The notes under the pieces: generated by a model | Told to the model about the DNA's origin: nothing | The model's database searches: none | The model's input: only the letters and a program-made list of their open reading frames with translations | Assembly: GCF_024228315.1 (NCBI RefSeq) | Contig: NZ_CP100455.1 | Span: forward strand, 434,001 to 498,000 | Length of the DNA stretch: 64,000 bases | Origin: Halomarina pelagica | GTDB lineage: Archaea; Halobacteriota; Halobacteria; Halobacteriales; Haloarculaceae | Reading direction: 5' to 3' | Position numbers and translations under genes: made by a program | Part shown: positions 1 through 7,779 of the stretch, one piece after another | How positions within the stretch are numbered: the first letter of the stretch is position 1 | Layout: every line of letters begins with the position of its first letter

Positions 1-741
1 CGACAAAACGAACTTCAAGGGCGATTGGAGAGTCGGTTTTCCGCCGGGTCCTCAACATTTGAATTCCTCCAATCCAACATTAATGGGAAATCGTTGCTTG
101 ATACCGTGTATGTGACTGCAAATCCTCAATTTTACCATCACCGAGAGCGAATTTCGGGACAATTCCATGCAGTTGTAAACGTGTGGATGGATGATGGTTG
201 GGACGACGCTTGTAATACCGTACTCCCCGAGACGACTACTAAATATGCAAAGAAAGCTACAGAACAGTATCCAAATAAACGTCTCATCATACACTATATT
301 CAACCTCACTATCCTTTTTTAGACGAGTCAGTAGATTTTGATAAACAGCAACTTCATGAAGAAGGGGAGAAACGGGCTTTCTGGAACGAGATCTTCACAG
401 GGGACCTTGAGGTATCCAGAGAGGTTGTTTGGGACTTATATACCCAAAATTTGAATCGGGTACTACAGTCCGTAGCTGGTCTAAAAGATGACTTAGAAGG
501 GAAAACAGTCATCACATCTGACCATGGAAATATGGTCGGTGAACGGTCATTTCCGTTACCAATCCGCGAGTGGGGTCATCCACCGGGTATTCACACTACT
601 ACTCTGACTAAGGTCCCTTGGTTAATAATCAACGATGGTCCGCGAAAAGAGATCATCTCTGACCGACCAAGTAAAGAGAGGAATCCAGCAGCCAACGACG
701 ATACAGTCAGAGGGCATCTTGAGGATCTCGGTTACTTATAA
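1..741 (+). CDS. Sulfatase/alkaline-phosphatase-fold protein, 5' end outside window
   Basis: The reading frame is open from base 1 to the stop at 739-741, so the gene begins upstream of the window. The TTG at 25 lies inside the fold and is not a credible start. The product parallels the broken gene at 2102-4007 over its whole length: the DTVYV-ANP/Q strand, the PNKRLI-HY-QPH-PFL segment, a DHG motif (TSDHGNMVGERS) and a WGH/FGH histidine before the C-terminal PW. DHG and GH are the late metal-ligand motifs of the alkaline phosphatase/sulfatase superfamily. In haloarchaea such proteins are common in surface-polysaccharide or N-glycan loci, but the substrate cannot be read from sequence. GC is clearly lower than in the rest of the window. 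Confidence 0.75.
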   Translation, partial: RQNELQGRLESRFSAGSSTFEFLQSNINGKSLLDTVYVTANPQFYHHRERISGQFHAVVNVWMDDGWDDACNTVLPETTTKYAKKATEQYPNKRLIIHYIQPHYPFLDESVDFDKQQLHEEGEKRAFWNEIFTGDLEVSREVVWDLYTQNLNRVLQSVAGLKDDLEGKTVITSDHGNMVGERSFPLPIREWGHPPGIHTTTLTKVPWLIINDGPRKEIISDRPSKERNPAANDDTVRGHLEDLGYL

Positions 742-888
742 ATGTACTGCTAGAGTAGTGTCATGACGACCCTGTTTAGACACAGATGACAACGGCTCAT
801 ACCGGTAGACTAACCACTATTAGCAACAGATCCGAGTAGTATGCCCTCTCGTCTTTCCCGATTCACAGATTATCTCGTTAGGCTCTGT

Positions 889-1629
889 GGCACTGTCTAG
901 TTAAGCCAGTTTGAGAAGCGAGCAGGTCGTTGAGTCGATCGACCAAGATGCTCGACCTGCTCAGCGAGTGCTATGGGGCGGATGTAGAAGAAGCGTGGGA
1001 GCGTGAGCGGACGGCGGTTGCGTCAGGGCGGTCGCCGTCCGGCTCCACGCGACCGGGTGTTCGCTCAGAGAAATAACGTCGATCCTCGCTGACTTAGCCG
1101 TTGGACGCTCGCACGGAGTGGTTTGGAACTCGGTGCATCGAATTTCTGACAGCGTTCCTGACCCGCCGACGGTGAGACCGTCGCGGGTCGCGGTCGACAA
1201 GACCGCTGTCAAAATCAACGGTGAGTGGTCTTGGTTGTACGCTACAATAGACCTCGACACAAAGTTGATTCTAGACGTGGCGTTGTTTGGACGGCACGGC
1301 ACCGATCCGGCAGCTGCATTTCTGTCCGGCCTCGCCGAGAAACACGATCTCTCGGACACCGTGTTTCTCGTTGACCAGTTCGGCTATCGGACTGCCCTCT
1401 CACGACTTGGACTGAGCGGTCAGGTCGACGACACCGACCGGAACCGCATCGAAACGTGGTTTCACACCCTCAAAATGCGCGTTGACCGCTTCCACAACTC
1501 GTGGGTGGGCAGTCGGCGGAGCGTCCGCCAATGCCTTGTGCTGTTCACACATTACTACAACCATCTCAGACCGCACCAATCGCTCGACGGACGAACCCCG
1601 ATCGAGGAGGTGCTAAACTAGACAGTGCC
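889..1629 (+). mobile_element. IS6-family-like insertion sequence, decayed
   Basis: Perfect 14-bp terminal inverted repeats bound the element: GGCACTGTCTAGTT at 889-902 and AACTAGACAGTGCC at 1616-1629. Its 741 bp fits the usual IS6 length. The flanks GGCTCTGT and GGTACGTC do not match, so no 8-bp target duplication remains. The transposase inside is frameshifted (see next entry). A more decayed relative lies at 4414-4800 and keeps one matching terminus. Confidence 0.8.
948..1621 (+). pseudogene. IS6-type DDE transposase, frameshifted
   Basis: The N-terminus starts at ATG 948 (MLDLLSECYGADVEEAWERE) in one frame. From about 1028 the protein continues in another frame (VRLHATGCSLREI, then LADLAVGRSHGVVWNSVHR). 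The rest of the catalytic domain is open to 1621: VAVDKTAV, VFLVDQFGYR, and the C-terminal HYYNHLRPHQSLDG segment typical of haloarchaeal IS6-like transposases. At least one indel lies between about 1010 and 1034, and a stop (TAA 1073-1075) closes the first frame. No intact 5' start exists in the second frame, so the element is probably not autonomous. Confidence 0.8.
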
Positions 1630-1798
1630 GGTACGTCGTATTCTCCGTACCTTGAGACAAAGTAAGATGATGTGCTGGTGAAGTGTGTACTGCCGTTTCG
1701 AGAATTTCGAAGAGTAGTGGGCGACAGCTCGTCGGGCCAAGTGAAACGCCTGTTCCACAAACCGGAGTAACCGCGACTTCGGGAGGGTCTGCATTCGA

Positions 1799-2053
1799 TC
1801 ATATTACCGGCCGAACCTGTATCCCTCTGAGGATTTCAACAGAGCCACGTAACCTAGATGAGAAGCCCTGAAAGAGACCCTTCGAACTGTTCTCTAATTC
1901 ACTAACAATGTCCTTCACAAGAGCGTTCCCTTTGACGGCCAGCAGCGCGCCCGCTATGGCTCCGGTGCTGGCAACTCGCAGAAAGGGAACATCGAGCGCC
2001 GCGAGATCTCCCCCGGATGCTCCTCGACCTACCGCGCCGCGTCGAGGCCGACC
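1799..2053 (-). pseudogene. Possible C-terminal gene remnant, unknown family
   Basis: On the minus strand a stop-free frame runs from the TGA at 2054-2056 to the TGA at 1799-1801. It reads as plausible protein (ALDVPFLRVASTGAIAGA, then ALVKDIVSELENSSKGLF). There is no ATG or GTG at its head, so it would be the tail of a gene cut off at its 5' end. It lies just downstream of, and in the same orientation as, the broken sulfatase-like gene. I do not recognise the family. Chance coding potential is a real alternative. Confidence 0.3.
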
Positions 2054-2889
2054 TCAGTTGGTTTCACCAAATCCATCTTGAAATAGGTGCTAAGTGTGTG
2101 CCTAATAACGATCACTTCGGTATCCCAACGCCTGGAGATGTTGGTTTAGTTCATCTCTATCGAAAGAGGCATCGTCTCTCTGAGGCGTCCCGGGCTGGAT
2201 TGACTTTCGCTCGCCATTCTGGTAGATATGCCATGGGACCTCCAAGAGTTCTTTAAGGTAGATCCCTTGGTAGTGTCCGAAGCTCCGGACTGGGATTGGT
2301 GATTGGCGGCCGCCAAGAAGCTCGCCATGATCTGCCGTTACTACTGTTTTACCGCATAGTTCTGAGAGTATTTTTTCCACCTCCTCCAACACCAGATTCA
2401 GATTCTCGTGGTAGGCCTTTTTGAAATCGTCAGTGGACACGTTATTATATCGCACAAGCTCGTTGGCTCCGATTGCCCTTTTAAATTTCTTACCAGTGGG
2501 TCCCAAGAACGGCGTATGCGGCTGCATATAATGGACAATCAACCGTTTATTTGGGAACTCCGTAGCCGCGTTTAATGCCTCCTCAGTCACAGTCTCGGGT
2601 TTGGTGGTTAGCCCCTCATGGGCATCACGTTCCGTTGCGAGGAATTTGTAGATTTCGGCATCAATTTCATCTCTTAGCCTTGGATACCACTGGTTTGCCG
2701 ACACGTATACCGTGTCGTTTTCCTTCCGGCCTTTAAAATTCGCGGTAATAAACTCCATTGTGGCCGCCCCTTTCGACATTCTCTTTTCGAGAGTGCCAGG
2801 GAGATCAGCGTGATCTCGGAATGAACTGTATCGGCACGCGTCAAGAATTACTAGGTTATCCCAATCTTCATCAAAGACATTTACTCCTT

Positions 2890-3890
2890 CGCTCATCCGT
2901 AGCACATTGTTGATTTCACAGCGTCGCTCGAACAGCGTGTTTGAGAGCGTCTCGACCGGGTTTCCGAAACAGTTCCCGACGTAGTTGGAACGCTCTGAGA
3001 TACTGCGTCAACTTGTCTTTCGAGACGCCTCGATGGGGCGAGAGCCACCGTCGCGTCAGCGACGCGTGGCTCTCGCAGGTGTTGACGTGAACTTCCTCAT
3101 CGGCGTATTCGCCGTCGCCGTGGACGACGTATTCGCGGTCGAATGCGTCGTCGTCTTCGAGCGGTTCGTACGCTCGAAAGCCGTCGGTATAGACCGTGAG
3201 CGACTCCTCTTTGCGGTCAGCAAGGAGGAGTCGAATCGTCGATTCGTCGGCGGCTTTCGCTGGAATCACGTACCGCTGTCCGGTCCCGCGATCAGCGATT
3301 ATGAACACGGGTGGCTTGTCGCCATCGTACGAACCTCGCCCGCGCGTGGACAGGCCACGCGAGCGCGACTCCTGGTCGCGCTCGCGGCCTTTCTTCCCCG
3401 CGTTGACGTACACTTCGTCGATTTCAACCGGACCAACGAGATCGAGGGAAGGCGCATCGAGCGCTCTGGCGAAGCGCTCGATGCGCCGGTGCATCGTCTT
3501 GTGTGTTACCTCGATTTCGCACTGTAGTTGGCGGAGACTGGTGTTAAACCGGAGAAACGCGTAGATCGAGAACAACCACCGGCGGAGCGCGATCTTCGAG
3601 TGAGCAAAGATTGTGCCCGTCTTGTCGTTGAACGTGCGGTCACAATTCTTACAGAGATACCGCTGAAACTCTCTGTAGCTGCCGTTTCTGACCGTTCGGT
3701 CAGAACGGCAGCGAGGACAGGTAACACCGTCACGCCAGCGAACCTGCGCCAACAGGTCCGCTGCGACCGATTCCGACCCAAACACATCTAGCGGAATCAT
3801 TCGTGTCGGGCACCGCTGACGCGGTGCCCTTGTCCTCTTCGACTCCGCAGCGACCGCTCTGCAGTATCAACAATCTCCTACGCAAGAGCG
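2890..3890 (-). mobile_element. Complete IS1595-family insertion sequence
   Basis: The 1,001-bp element is flanked by a perfect 8-bp direct repeat TACTCCTT (2882-2889 and 3891-3898), the target-duplication length expected of IS1595. Its imperfect 25-bp terminal inverted repeats (2890-2914 and 3866-3890) share 21 of 25 positions, with the inner core ATTGTTGAT identical. It carries a single intact transposase gene and disrupts the sulfatase-like gene. Confidence 0.88.
2916..3800 (-). CDS. IS1595-family (ISXO2-like) transposase
   Basis: The 294-aa protein is intact. An N-terminal zinc ribbon has CPRC near residue 29 and CKNC near residue 50. A helix-turn-helix stretch (LRQLQCEIEVTHKTMHRRIE) follows, then an RNase H-fold DDE-type domain with VEIDEVYV (first Asp), VYTDGFRAYE (second Asp) and the HVNTCESHASLTRRWLSPHRG region that carries the third catalytic position. 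The C-terminal segment GVSKDKLTQYLRAFQLRREL is typical of the ISXO2/IS1595 domain. The gene fills the element flanked by TACTCCTT duplications, so it is probably active or recently so. The start at 3800 follows the right terminal repeat closely. Confidence 0.9.
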   Translation of the reverse strand: MIPLDVFGSESVAADLLAQVRWRDGVTCPRCRSDRTVRNGSYREFQRYLCKNCDRTFNDKTGTIFAHSKIALRRWLFSIYAFLRFNTSLRQLQCEIEVTHKTMHRRIERFARALDAPSLDLVGPVEIDEVYVNAGKKGRERDQESRSRGLSTRGRGSYDGDKPPVFIIADRGTGQRYVIPAKAADESTIRLLLADRKEESLTVYTDGFRAYEPLEDDDAFDREYVVHGDGEYADEEVHVNTCESHASLTRRWLSPHRGVSKDKLTQYLRAFQLRRELFRKPGRDALKHAVRATL

Positions 3891-4026
3891 TACTCCTTTG
3901 TAATAGTGATCTCGAAAACCGAGACGCCGGTGATAGAGACTATTGAGTTCTTGAGCAGCTAAATCGGGTTTTTTGACCGCTGTTTTTAATTGCTTTAATC
4001 CATACATGGGAAGATATTACAATACA

Positions 4027-4036
4027 GGGTATAAAA
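4027..4036 (-). promoter_or_regulatory. TATA box of the interrupted sulfatase-like gene
   Basis: The minus strand reads TTTTATACCC here, centred 25 bp upstream of ATG 4007, as expected for a leaderless haloarchaeal mRNA. It supports 4007 as the ancestral start. The MITE-like element begins 7 bp further upstream, at 4043. Confidence 0.55.
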
Positions 4037-4042
4037 CTGTAA

Positions 4043-4363
4043 CGCTCATGGGAAGCACATTGTTGGTGAGTCAGAGCACAGTTCGAACGACTTCTTTGAG
4101 AGCTTCTTGACTTGAGCTACGTAAGATTCGCCGGCGAAGCTGGATGACTCTGAGATAGGGCATGAGATCGTCTTTTGAGACGCCCCAGTGCGGCGAGAGC
4201 TACTGTCGCGCCCGCGAACCTCCCCCAGCAGGTTCGCGGTGCTCGTCACTGAGCAAAAGACTTCAACTGGGAACATAGTCGAGTGATACGTCAGCATCAC
4301 CCTTGCTCGCTACGCTTTCACAGCGCTAGCTCTCTCCGACCAACAATCTGCTAACTCACGGAA
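4043..4363 (-). mobile_element. Internally deleted IS1595 derivative (MITE-like)
   Basis: The termini resemble those of the complete element at 2890-3890: CGCTCAT at 4043 and inner cores GCACATTGTTGGT / ACCAACAAT. On the minus strand the start of an IS1595 transposase (MFPVEVFCSVTSTANLLGEVRG, compare the intact MIPLDVFGSESVAADLLAQV) runs directly into its last 40 codons (LSPHWGVSKDDLMPYLRVIQ) in a different frame. The whole catalytic core is missing. At about 320 bp with both ends kept, it has the form of a non-autonomous derivative that an active IS1595 transposase could mobilise. No clear target duplication is left. Confidence 0.7.
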
Positions 4364-4413
4364 GCTTCAACTCCTTTGATTTAGCGACTCGCCCCGACGC
4401 CGTCTAGTGATTC

Positions 4414-4800
4414 TACACAGCGAGATACCGAGACGAAGTAGATCCTCGATGTCGTGTTGTTTGGGCGTCACGGTACTGATCCGGCGGCTGTGTTTCTCCA
4501 TCGACTCACGGAGAAATATGATCTCTCCGAGGCTGAGTTTCTCATCGATCTATTCAGATACCGGACTGCCATTGCTCAAGTAGGATGAGTGGCCGGATCA
4601 ACTATACCGAGCGAAACCTCATCGAAAAGTGGTTTCACACGCCCAAAATGGGTGTTGACCGCTTCAATAACTCGTGGGTGGCAGTCGGTCGAGTGCCTGC
4701 GAATGGCTTCAGCAGTTCATGCATTACTACAACCGTCAGAGACCGCACTAAGCTTCCAACGGAAAGACACGATTGGGGAGATGCAGAACTGGACAGTGCC
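4414..4800 (+). mobile_element. IS6-type remnant, 5'-truncated
   Basis: The DNA parallels the 3' half of the IS6 copy at 889-1629: the DVVLFGRHGTDPAA stretch, FLIDLFRYRT, KWFHTPKMGVDRFNNSW and the HYYN-RPH region are recognisable but spread over several frames with stops. The right terminus AACTGGACAGTGCC (4787-4800) differs by one base from the intact terminus. The left part is missing, so it is inert. Confidence 0.75.
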
Positions 4801-4892
4801 GTTCACCATATCCTACCGCGAAAGTACCCAAACCCGACGTTTCCCGACGACCTATTCCCTCCCCACGCCGTCCTAGTACGCGGTGAAGAGCG

Positions 4893-5306
4893 ATGTACGA
4901 GACGATCCTCGTCCCGACGGACGGTAGCGACGGAGCGAACCGAGCGGTCGAACACGCGTTGCACCTCGCCGAGCGGGACGGCGCGAGCCTGCACGTGATC
5001 TTCGTCGTGGACGTCGATCGCTACGGGGAACCCGCCCTGAGCAGCGCCGAGATCGTCATCGACGAACTCGAGGACGAGGGCCACGACCTGGTGGAGGGGG
5101 TGGCCGCACGGGCCGACAACCGCGGCGTCGAAGCCACGACGCGGTGCTGTCACGGGACCCCCGACAGCGAAATCGTCGGCTACGCGGACGCGATCGGCGC
5201 GGACCTCATCGTCATGGGGTATCAGGGCCGGTCGCACCGGACGAAGATCGGGAGCGTCGCGAACCGGGTCGTGCAGCACGCCGAACGGCCCGTCATGACG
5301 GTGTAG
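4893..5306 (+). CDS. Universal stress protein, UspA family
   Basis: A single UspA domain of 137 aa, the family's usual length. It opens with the beta strand YETILVPTDGSDGANRAVEHA, and the C-terminal half carries the nucleotide-binding glycines (GYQGRSHRTKIGS) followed by ANRVVQHAERPVMTV. The spacing between the second and last glycine of this loop is two residues shorter than the common G-x2-G-x9-G-S/T form, so ATP binding is likely but not certain. Cytosolic, no signal or membrane segment. It is a stand-alone gene: the IS6 remnant ends 93 bp upstream and the next gene is convergent. It marks the return to ordinary high-GC chromosomal sequence. Confidence 0.85.
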   Translation: MYETILVPTDGSDGANRAVEHALHLAERDGASLHVIFVVDVDRYGEPALSSAEIVIDELEDEGHDLVEGVAARADNRGVEATTRCCHGTPDSEIVGYADAIGADLIVMGYQGRSHRTKIGSVANRVVQHAERPVMTV

Positions 5307-5364
5307 ACGACCGCCCGCCCCGTCGAACCTCTCCCCGCTGGATCCCCCGCCGAGCCGCGGCCCC

Positions 5365-5658
5365 TCAGGCCGACTCGACGAGCGAGTAGAACGCCGCGGG
5401 GTCGTTCCACAGTTCGCCGACCGTGGCCGCCGCCAGGTACCGGGTGGGGGCGGCCACCCACTCTGAGTTCACGTCCGACTCGGGATCCGGTGCCTCCGTG
5501 TCGAACCACCACGCCACGTAGCGCCCGTCCTCGAGCTTTGCGGTCGGGTACATGTCGCCGTTCACCGAGACGTCGACGCGCGTGCCCGACTGAACCGACG
5601 GCGTCTCGGTCGTCCCGTCCGCGACGAGGATGTCGATCTCGATCGGTCGCTCGTTCAT
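5365..5658 (-). CDS. Conserved-looking small acidic protein, function unknown
   Basis: 97 aa with a strongly acidic, haloarchaeal composition. It starts MNERPIEIDILVADGTTETP and has an aromatic centre (GRYVAWWFDTEAP) and the tail GELWNDPAAFYSLVESA. No signal peptide, membrane span or cysteine motif is visible. It is convergent with the universal stress gene (58 bp apart). The plausible coding bias and lack of a better ORF on the other strand make it a real gene. I do not recognise a family. Confidence 0.6.
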   Translation of the reverse strand: MNERPIEIDILVADGTTETPSVQSGTRVDVSVNGDMYPTAKLEDGRYVAWWFDTEAPDPESDVNSEWVAAPTRYLAAATVGELWNDPAAFYSLVESA

Positions 5659-5981
5659 GTCCGCGTCGCCCGACGGGGCACACCCCCGTTCACCTTTCCC
5701 GCGACGATCCGACCTCGATGAGTGACCATAGGACCACCGCGCCGCGCTCCCCCATAAGCGTCCGTCAGGCGTCCGTCCGGCGGGCGTCTGACACTCCCTC
5801 GAAACCCGACCGGTTCGCGGGTCGGTTCCGCGGCCATCCGGTCACGTCCTCGACCGCCGATCGCGTCCGTCGGTCGCGTCCGTCGACGCGTCCCCGCCAC
5901 TCGTGGCCCCGCCGATCGCGTCCTCGCCCCCGTCCCGTCTCACGGATCGCCAACCAAAAAGACCATCTACGGTGACAGTCA
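5659..5981. other. Intergenic, no gene seen
   Basis: This is GC-rich sequence between the 5' end of the minus-strand small gene and the peptidase. It must contain the promoters of both, but I cannot point to a convincing TATA box. An A-rich stretch CCAACCAAAAAGACC at about 5950-5965 is the only departure from composition. Confidence 0.5.
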
Positions 5982-7361
5982 GTGTCAGCCGTGACTCGAC
6001 TCCCCCACGACGTTATCGGTGCCGGGTACGTGAGCACGGCCGGCTGGACGCTCCTCGAAGACCTCGTCGACCTGAACAACCGGATGCCCGGACAGGAGGG
6101 TGAGCGACGGGCCGCAGAGCGGATCGAACGGCAGTTCCGCGAGGACGGCCTCCGCGACGTGACGGTGACGGAGTTCCCCATCCCCGGGTGGTGGCGCGGC
6201 CGCAGCTCCCTCGAACTGCCGGAGCGCGAGCAGCGATTCGGCCGGTCCCACGAGATCGTCGCCCTCCCGGGCACCCCCGCGGGCGAGGTCGCCGGCGAGA
6301 TCGTCGACGTGGGCTACGGACTCGCGGCGGACTTCGAGGGCGTCGACCTCGAGGGGAAGATCGTGATGGCCTCGAGCCTCACGCCCGAGAGCCACGACCG
6401 CTGGGTCCACCGCTGTGAGAAGTACGGGTACGCCGTCGAGGCGGGGGCGAGCGGCTTCCTGTTCTACAACCACCTGGAGGGGAATCTCCCGCCGACCGGC
6501 GACGTCGGCGAGCGGAACGGCCCGGCCGCGATCCCGGCGGTGGGCATCAGCCGCGAACTCGGGAAGCGACTCGTCCGGTACTGCGCCGACGGCCCCGAGC
6601 GGGCGGTCCTCACCGTGGACTGCCGCAACGAACCGGCGACGACGCGGAACGTCGAGGCGGTGGTCGGCCCCGATACCGACCGCGAGGTGCTGTTCACCGC
6701 CCACGTCGACGCGCACGACGTGGGAACCGGCGCGAACGACAACGGCTTCGGCTGCGCGCTCGTCGTCGAGGTCGCGCGGCTCCTCCGGGCCGTCGAGGAC
6801 GACCTCGACACGCGCGTCCGGTTCGTCACCTTCGGCGCGGAGGAGACGGGGCTGTACGGGTCGTACTACTGGACGCACACCCGCGACCTCTCGACGGTGA
6901 AGTGCGTCCTCAACGTCGACGGCGCGGGCTACTCGCGGAGCCTCGACGTGCACCCCCACGGGTTCGACGGGATCGGGGAGGTCTTCGAGGAGGTGAGCGA
7001 CGAGTACGGGGTACCGATCTCGATCGGCGAGCGGCTCCGACCCCACAGCGACCACTGGCCGTTCGTCCAGCGGGGCGTCCCCGGCGCGCAGGGGCGATCC
7101 CTCTCGTCCGACAACAGCCGGGGGTGGGGCCACACCCACGGCGACACGCTCGACAAACTCGACGTCCGCGACCTGCGGGACCTCGCGATCCTCTGTGCCA
7201 GCGGCGTGAAGGAACTGGCCTCGGCCGACCGGGAGTTCGAGCACGTCCCCTCCGAGGCGGTCCGCGAGACGGCCGTCGAGCAGGGGTTCGAGGAGGGACT
7301 GCGACGGACCGGCACCTGGCCCTGGGCGGAGGAGCAGGCCGACTGGCCCTGGGAGGCCTGA
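5982..7361 (+). CDS. M28-family zinc metallopeptidase (aminopeptidase)
   Basis: The 459-aa protein has a PA (protease-associated) domain near residues 90-190 (GEIVDVGYGLAADFEGVD, then a GKIVM strand). An M28 domain with all five expected ligand motifs follows: AHVDAHD, GANDNG, GAEETG, NVDGAG and GHTHGDT. It probably removes N-terminal residues from peptides using a two-zinc centre. No signal peptide is present, so it should be cytosolic. The GTG at 5982 is the first in-frame start and precedes the conserved domain by about 20 residues. It lies just ahead of a peptide-type ABC transporter, which suggests digestion of imported peptides. Confidence 0.85.
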   Translation: MSAVTRLPHDVIGAGYVSTAGWTLLEDLVDLNNRMPGQEGERRAAERIERQFREDGLRDVTVTEFPIPGWWRGRSSLELPEREQRFGRSHEIVALPGTPAGEVAGEIVDVGYGLAADFEGVDLEGKIVMASSLTPESHDRWVHRCEKYGYAVEAGASGFLFYNHLEGNLPPTGDVGERNGPAAIPAVGISRELGKRLVRYCADGPERAVLTVDCRNEPATTRNVEAVVGPDTDREVLFTAHVDAHDVGTGANDNGFGCALVVEVARLLRAVEDDLDTRVRFVTFGAEETGLYGSYYWTHTRDLSTVKCVLNVDGAGYSRSLDVHPHGFDGIGEVFEEVSDEYGVPISIGERLRPHSDHWPFVQRGVPGAQGRSLSSDNSRGWGHTHGDTLDKLDVRDLRDLAILCASGVKELASADREFEHVPSEAVRETAVEQGFEEGLRRTGTWPWAEEQADWPWEA

Positions 7362-7368
7362 CCGCCGG

Positions 7369-7578
7369 ATGGTCGACGTCGCCCGACTCCGGCGACGCGC
7401 CCGCCTCGCGCTGGGCGCGTCGCTCGTCGCGGCCGTGCTCGCCGGAGGATACCTCCTCGCGACGGGACGCCCAGTCGCGGCGGTCGGGCTCGCGGCCCTC
7501 CTCGCGGTCGCCGGCCTCTGGGAGTACCGACAGAAGGTCGCCGAGATCGGGCAGGCGGCGCGACGGGAGCGGCGGTGA
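7369..7578 (+). CDS. Small two-helix membrane protein, unknown
   Basis: 69 aa beginning 7 bp after the peptidase stop. Two hydrophobic helices (LGASLVAAVLAGGYLLATG and VAAVGLAALLAVAGLW) are separated by a short turn, with an Arg-rich N-terminus and a basic C-terminal tail (RQKVAEIGQAARRERR). It is probably co-transcribed with the M28 gene. No family recognised. Confidence 0.6.
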   Translation: MVDVARLRRRARLALGASLVAAVLAGGYLLATGRPVAAVGLAALLAVAGLWEYRQKVAEIGQAARRERR

Positions 7579-7743
7579 CGCGTCCAGGGCGGCGAACGAG
7601 ACGGTGACCTGAGCGGCGAACGGGACGGTGACACGTGCGGCGGCGGACCGTGGGTCGTCGACTCCGTGCCGGGACGTGACGTAGCCGGTACATGACGTAT
7701 TTACAGTACTGTGATTCCGACGGACGTGGCGGTCCAGCTAACG

Positions 7744-7754
7744 AAATATTCATA
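7744..7754 (+). promoter_or_regulatory. TATA box of the peptide transporter operon
   Basis: AAATATTCATA is centred about 30 bp upstream of ATG 7780, in an AT-rich patch within GC-rich DNA. This spacing predicts a leaderless transcript starting at or near 7780 and argues against an in-frame start further upstream at 7711. Confidence 0.6.
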
Positions 7755-7779
7755 TGCACCGGATCTGAGGTTGGTGCGT

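Larger units (their letters stand above)
2102..4007 (-). pseudogene. Sulfatase/alkaline-phosphatase-fold gene interrupted by an IS1595 element
   Basis: The C-terminal portion (from 2889 down to 2102) is open and encodes NVFDEDWDNLVILDACRY, the PNKRLIVHYMQPHTPFL segment, and TADHGELLGG/SFGHYQG metal-ligand motifs. The missing N-terminus lies on the other side of the insertion. From ATG 4007 the minus strand reads MYGLKQLKTAVKKPDLAAQ, then ELNSLYHRRLGFRDHYYKG. It joins in frame to VNVFDEDW once bases 2882-3890 (the element plus one 8-bp repeat) are removed. The restored protein is 298 aa. A start at 2905 or 2896 would be encoded by transposon-end sequence. DACRY carries the usual early nucleophile/metal region of these haloarchaeal sulfatase-like proteins. 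It is a paralogue of the gene at the left window edge, and recent insertional inactivation is likely. Confidence 0.8.

Noticed and set aside
881-1637. Target-site duplication around the IS6 element
   Set aside because: The adjacent 8-mers GGCTCTGT and GGTACGTC do not match.
5985-7634. Long minus-strand frame opposite the M28 peptidase
   Set aside because: It is a GC-rich antisense shadow; the product is Arg/Val-rich without haloarchaeal acidity, while the plus strand has a full catalytic domain.
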